Shown in pieces: positions 60,482-64,000 of a stretch of DNA of 64,000 bases. The first letter of the stretch is position 1. Every line of letters starts with the position of its first letter. The notes beneath the pieces were generated by a model, which was not told where the DNA came from, made no database searches, and was given only the letters and a program-made list of their open reading frames with translations. Source of the DNA: Rhodobacterales bacterium HKCCA1288. Lineage in GTDB: Bacteria; Pseudomonadota; Alphaproteobacteria; Rhodobacterales; Rhodobacteraceae. Location: positions 682,001 through 746,000 of the forward strand of contig CP065161.1 in assembly GCA_015693905.1 (NCBI GenBank). Reading direction: 5' to 3'. The translations under genes were made by a program, and so were the position numbers.

Positions 60482-61584
60482 GGGCGGCTGATTTGCCCGC
60501 CCCCTATGGCCGCCGCCACGCCCGTGGTTGCAGGTGCAGAGGTGGGCAGCCCTGCCTGCACCCGCGCCGCAAGATAGGCAAAGGCCTGCGCCTCGAGGAA
60601 ATCCCCATCAAAGCCCGCCACCTCAACCGCCACGACCTCTAGGCCCGTTAACGCGGCGAGGCGCGCCATAAGATGGCCATTCTTACGCCCGCCACCACAG
60701 ACCAAAATCTGGGCAACAGGCTTGGGCAGATGTGCGAGACCTTCGGCGACAGCGCGCGCGCTGACCTCGGCCAAACTGGCCAGACCATCGGCCAAGGGCA
60801 TCGTTTGCGCCTCGGTCAGAACCTGCGCAAACGTATCGCGATCAAGGGATTTTGGGGGCATTTTCAAGAAATATCCCTGCGCCATGACGCGTGCGACAAA
60901 GGCCTCGTTCACGCGGCCCGATGCGGCCAAGCCGCCGTCATTGTCATAGACCTGCCCTGTCCCTGACATCAGATCATCCATCGGCGCATTGGCAGGCCCC
61001 GTGTCAAAGGCCAAAAGCGCCCCTTCCTGTTCTGGGCGGTCATGGCTTGGATCAACATAGGTGATATTCCCCACGCCCCCCAAATTGAGAAAGGCCAAGG
61101 GCGCCGTGGCGCCCCTCTGTTTGGCAAGGGCAAAATGATAAAACGGGGCCAAAGGCGCGCCCTGCCCCCCCATCCGCATATCATTGCTGCGGAAATCCCA
61201 AATCACGGGGCAGTCAAAGGCCCGCGCCAAAACCGCGCCATCGCCCAATTGATGCGTGCGTCCCTGATCAGGATCATGCGCCAAGGTTTGTCCATGAAAC
61301 CCTATAAGATCAAAGGGGGCGTTCAACGCCTGCAACGCCTCGATATGGGCGCGGTGAATGACCTCTTGGGCCTCTGCAAGGCCCGCATCATCGGGCCACT
61401 TGCCAAGGCAGCCCCGCAGCACGGCACGTTCCTGTGCGCTATAGGGGCGGAAGGCCGTTTGACCAAAACCAAGCACATGCACGCCATCGGTGTCCAAAAT
61501 GGCAGCATCCACCCCATCTAGCGATGTGCCAGACATCAATCCCCCCACGCGTAGCCTTGGGTTGGCTTGACCCTTTCCCTTCAT
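60478..61584 (-). CDS. anmK: Anhydro-N-acetylmuramic acid kinase
   Basis: AnmK opens and phosphorylates 1,6-anhydro-MurNAc during peptidoglycan recycling. The 368-aa product has the N-terminal phosphate loop [40 protein letters not shown] with [13 protein letters not shown], and the adenine-side [11 protein letters not shown], all family signatures. It complements the lytic transglycosylase of this window. It is divergent from tyrS. Confidence 0.95.
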   Translation of the reverse strand: MKGKGQANPRLRVGGLMSGTSLDGVDAAILDTDGVHVLGFGQTAFRPYSAQERAVLRGCLGKWPDDAGLAEAQEVIHRAHIEALQALNAPFDLIGFHGQTLAHDPDQGRTHQLGDGAVLARAFDCPVIWDFRSNDMRMGGQGAPLAPFYHFALAKQRGATAPLAFLNLGGVGNITYVDPSHDRPEQEGALLAFDTGPANAPMDDLMSGTGQVYDNDGGLAASGRVNEAFVARVMAQGYFLKMPPKSLDRDTFAQVLTEAQTMPLADGLASLAEVSARAVAEGLAHLPKPVAQILVCGGGRKNGHLMARLAALTGLEVVAVEVAGFDGDFLEAQAFAYLAARVQAGLPTSAPATTGVAAAIGGGQISRP

Positions 61585-61660
61585 CCCCGCCCCCGTTATA
61601 GATCACCGCGCAGAGCATAAAACCGCTGCGCCTCGCTTGCCAAGAATGGATCACACCGCA

Positions 61661-62911
61661 ATGACCTACCAGCCCAAATCCGACTTCCTTCAGATCATCC
61701 GTGCGCGCGGTTTTCTTGCGGATTGCACTGATCTGCAAGAGCTAGACGAAAAGCTGCGCGCGGGCGTGACCCCTGCCTATATCGGATATGATGCAACAGC
61801 AAAATCCCTGCATGTGGGTCATTTGCTGAATATTATGTTGCTGCGTTGGTATCAGAAAACGGGGCATAAGCCGATCACATTGATGGGCGGCGGCACCACA
61901 AAGGTTGGTGATCCCTCCTTCCGATCTGATGAACGCCCGCTTTTGGATGCGGCGGCGATTGATAACAATATCGCGGGCATGAGCCGCGTTTTCGCGCGTT
62001 ATCTCAGCTATGATGACAGCCCGACAGGCGCGTTGATGCTGAACAATGCCGAATGGTTGGACGGGCTGAATTATCTGGAATTTTTGCGCGATATTGGGCG
62101 GCATTTTTCGGTCAATCGCATGTTGTCGTTTGAATCGGTCAAATCGCGTCTGGATCGCGAACAAAGCCTGAGCTTCCTCGAATTCAATTACATGATCCTT
62201 CAGGCCTATGATTTTCTTGAACTGAACCGCCGTTATGGCTGTGCGCTGCAGATGGGTGGGTCGGATCAATGGGGCAATATCATCAATGGTATCGACCTAA
62301 CCCGCCGTGTTTTGGATCACGAGATTTTTGGCCTGACCACCCCGCTTTTGACCACATCAGATGGCAAGAAGATGGGCAAATCCCAAGGTGGCGCGATCTG
62401 GCTGGATGGCGAGATGCTGTCGCCTTACGAATTCTGGCAATTCTGGCGCAACACCACCGATGCGGATGTGGGGCGCTTCCTGAAACTTTACACCGAATTG
62501 CCGCTTGAAGAGTGCGAGCGGCTTGGCGCGCTTGCAGGTTCCGAAATCAACGAAGCTAAAATCGTTCTTGCCAATGAGGTGACAAGTCTGTTGCACGGGC
62601 GCGATGCCGCCGCCGCCGCAGAGGCCACCGCGCGCGAGGTGTTTGAAAAAGGGGGTATGGGCGATGACCTGCCCCGTCTCACGCTCAGCGCCGATGACAT
62701 TGGCGAGGGCGTGTCGATTGTGCAGCTGATCACGCGTTCAGGCTTGGCAGGGTCGGGCAAAGAGGCCAAGCGCCTGATCGCAGAAGGCGGCGCACGGATG
62801 AATGACGCGGCCATCACCGATGCAGGCCTGATGATCACAGCCAGTGATCTGGCCACGCCCTTGAAACTGAGCGCAGGGAAAAAGCGCCACGCTTTGGTGG
62901 AATTGGGCTGA
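61661..62911 (+). CDS. tyrS: Tyrosyl-tRNA synthetase
   Basis: The 416-aa class I synthetase has the ATP motif HVGH in [16 protein letters not shown], the tyrosine pocket region [12 protein letters not shown] and GGSDQWGNI, the KMSKS-type KMGKSQGG, and a C-terminal S4 RNA-binding domain ([18 protein letters not shown]). ATG at 61661 ([10 protein letters not shown]) fits homologues; an upstream ATG at 61646 would add five residues. Confidence 0.95.
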   Translation: MTYQPKSDFLQIIRARGFLADCTDLQELDEKLRAGVTPAYIGYDATAKSLHVGHLLNIMLLRWYQKTGHKPITLMGGGTTKVGDPSFRSDERPLLDAAAIDNNIAGMSRVFARYLSYDDSPTGALMLNNAEWLDGLNYLEFLRDIGRHFSVNRMLSFESVKSRLDREQSLSFLEFNYMILQAYDFLELNRRYGCALQMGGSDQWGNIINGIDLTRRVLDHEIFGLTTPLLTTSDGKKMGKSQGGAIWLDGEMLSPYEFWQFWRNTTDADVGRFLKLYTELPLEECERLGALAGSEINEAKIVLANEVTSLLHGRDAAAAAEATAREVFEKGGMGDDLPRLTLSADDIGEGVSIVQLITRSGLAGSGKEAKRLIAEGGARMNDAAITDAGLMITASDLATPLKLSAGKKRHALVELG

Positions 62912-62954
62912 TCCGTTAATCTTGGATTTACCTTGATCGGGCAGTCTTGCGGCT

Positions 62955-63860
62955 ATGTTGCACAGCCTGCCCGATCTTGAGGATGCCCTACCCATTGCCA
63001 CAGCGGGCTTTACCCAATCTGCGGGGTTTGAGCAGGCATTGCGCGCGCTCGGGCAGTCAGTTGCGCGCATTGACGGGCAGCTTTTCATAACGCGCCGATT
63101 TCCAATCCTAGGCCCCGTTGGCTATTGCGCAAAACCTGCTCATATTCCTGCCTCCATTCTTTCAGGCGCATCCCCGCGGGGCATGGCACATGTGCTCATC
63201 AACGCGGCCACCCCTGCCCAAGGGGCGGCCTTGGCCCGTGCGGGGTTTCTGCGCCTTGCCAAACCGCGCCACAGCTTGAGCGTGCCGCTGACACAAAACA
63301 CCGCCGAGATGGTCGCGCGCCTGCATCCCAAATGGCGGGCCGCGCGCAAAACCGCGTTGCAGCGTGGCGCTGTGGCCCGCATTCGGCCCTTTTATACGCC
63401 GCGCGATGGGTGGCTTTTGGCCGCCGAAACTGCACAGCGCAAAAGAAACCACTATGACGGGATCGCGCTGGCCCTTTTGGCCGAAATTGGCCGCAGCAAG
63501 ACCCAAAAACTGCTTTATATCTGCGAGGGGGTGTCGCGGCAGGCCGCGTTGCTATTCTCACTTTCAGGGCATGAAGCGGCCTATCACATTGGATGGCGCA
63601 GCGCCGATTGCCCCTATGGCAGCCACCAGATGCTGCTCTTTGCGGCCATGGAATACGCCGCCAAGCGGGCGCAGCATTTTGATCTGGGGCTGAGTGAGGC
63701 GGATAGCCCTGGGCTTGCGCGGTTCAAACGGGGAACGGGGGCAACACTTTTGCCGCTTGGGGGCACATGGGCGCTCAGCCGCGCTTTGGCCCCTTTGCAC
63801 CGCTTAGCGCGCCAGACGCAACAGCCGCGCGCGGGCGGGCGGAACGGCGGCAATCTCTAG
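62955..63860 (+). CDS. FemAB/GNAT-like acyltransferase
   Basis: The 301-aa protein has a GNAT-fold C-terminal half of the kind grouped as Acetyltransf_6/FemAB-like: RKTALQRG, a long helix, LLYICEGVSRQAALLFSL, EAAYHIGWRS and FDLGLSEADSPGLARFKRGTG, with the last segment closest to the conserved glycine-rich end. It could move an acyl or aminoacyl group; no specific substrate is evident. Its 3' end overlaps the convergent olsB-like gene by 57 bases. Confidence 0.68.
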   Translation: MLHSLPDLEDALPIATAGFTQSAGFEQALRALGQSVARIDGQLFITRRFPILGPVGYCAKPAHIPASILSGASPRGMAHVLINAATPAQGAALARAGFLRLAKPRHSLSVPLTQNTAEMVARLHPKWRAARKTALQRGAVARIRPFYTPRDGWLLAAETAQRKRNHYDGIALALLAEIGRSKTQKLLYICEGVSRQAALLFSLSGHEAAYHIGWRSADCPYGSHQMLLFAAMEYAAKRAQHFDLGLSEADSPGLARFKRGTGATLLPLGGTWALSRALAPLHRLARQTQQPRAGGRNGGNL

Positions 63861-64000
63861 CCCTGTGAACACATGCAGCGTATTCAAATCTTGATCAATC
63901 ACGGCATGATCGCTGACCCACCCCCCCAACATCAAATAACTGCGCAAAAGCGGCGGCAGCGTTGCCATTGCCCGTTTCAGATCGGGTTTGCGCCGCAGCT
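63804..64000 (-). CDS. OlsB-like N-acyltransferase, 3' part
   Basis: The open frame on the minus strand from the right edge to TAA at 63804-63806 encodes about 65 C-terminal residues. They include KPDLKRAMATLPPLLRSYLM, LGGWVSDHAVIDQDLNTLHV and an Arg-rich end. This resembles the C-terminus of OlsB, the ornithine lipid N-acyltransferase of the GNAT fold (LPPL-(I/L)-(K/R)-x-Y-L-x-LG pattern). The catalytic part is outside the window, so the assignment rests on the tail alone. It overlaps the preceding plus-strand gene by 57 bases. Confidence 0.6.
   Translation of the reverse strand, partial: LRRKPDLKRAMATLPPLLRSYLMLGGWVSDHAVIDQDLNTLHVFTGLEIAAVPPARARLLRLAR

Overview
The window is a 64-kb piece of an alphaproteobacterial chromosome, almost certainly from the order Rhodobacterales (Rhodobacteraceae/Roseobacter group). 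The evidence is the set of genes and their order: an ALAS-type hemA, a CckA phosphorelay kinase, LexA boxes of the alphaproteobacterial GAAC-N7-GAAC type, a trpE / trpGDC-moaC-moeA-lexA-comEC-gltX-gltA block, DUF2852 and RDD proteins, TRAP transporters, a complete mmsA/mmsB valine pathway, and an OlsB-like acyltransferase at the right edge. GC is moderately high by eye (roughly 60%). No rRNA, tRNA, CRISPR array, prophage or plasmid-type module was seen. Most of the window is housekeeping.

Layout, left to right. 1-10.0 kb: speE 3' end, ispG, a RodZ-like protein, hemA, parE, an Uup-type ABC-F ATPase, two tandem cyclophilins and coaD. 10.0-14.6 kb: a LysR regulator divergent from the valine-degradation cluster mmsA / 3-hydroxyisobutyryl-CoA hydrolase / mmsB. 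14.7-16.8 kb: DUF2852 gene and an RDD-family gene split by a 1,140-bp IS630-family element. 16.9-22.4 kb: bpt and a three-gene TRAP transporter with an unusually long DctM. 22.8-25.4 kb: ilvB-ilvH preceded by a valine-rich leader peptide and a terminator, an apparent transcription attenuator. 25.5-28.2 kb: a Rieske oxygenase with a translationally coupled 75-aa protein, a lytic transglycosylase and ssb. 28.3-37.7 kb: ppiD, trpE, a divergent polysaccharide deacetylase gene whose 5' end is frameshifted, trpG-trpD-trpC-moaC-moeA and lexA. 37.7-42.8 kb: comEC broken by an in-frame TAG, gltX and gltA. 42.8-50.2 kb: DUF1330, alaS, recA, a sulfotransferase-like gene and cckA. 50.3-57.2 kb: an RsmB-type methyltransferase, guaB, rlmE, a nucleoside hydrolase, selO and a DMT exporter. 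57.3-64 kb: fur/mur, a second DMT exporter, eno, a cupin, anmK, tyrS, a FemAB/GNAT-like protein and the 3' end of an olsB-like gene.

Regulation can be read in several places. Tandem LexA boxes precede lexA and one precedes recA. A TTAA-N7-TTAA CtrA-like site precedes cckA, the kinase that feeds CtrA. The ilv leader has the parts of a ribosome-mediated attenuator. A terminator-like hairpin between dctP and dctQM could set a high ratio of binding protein to permease.

The most unusual point is that three genes are broken by three different means within 25 kb: an IS insertion (RDD), a one-base frameshift (deacetylase) and a nonsense codon (comEC). The IS case has flanking TA duplications in the same codon phase and is clearly real. 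The other two need read-level confirmation. I did not find a multi-gene system that I would call previously undescribed; the best leads are the ilv attenuator, the expanded DctM and the Rieske/75-aa pair.
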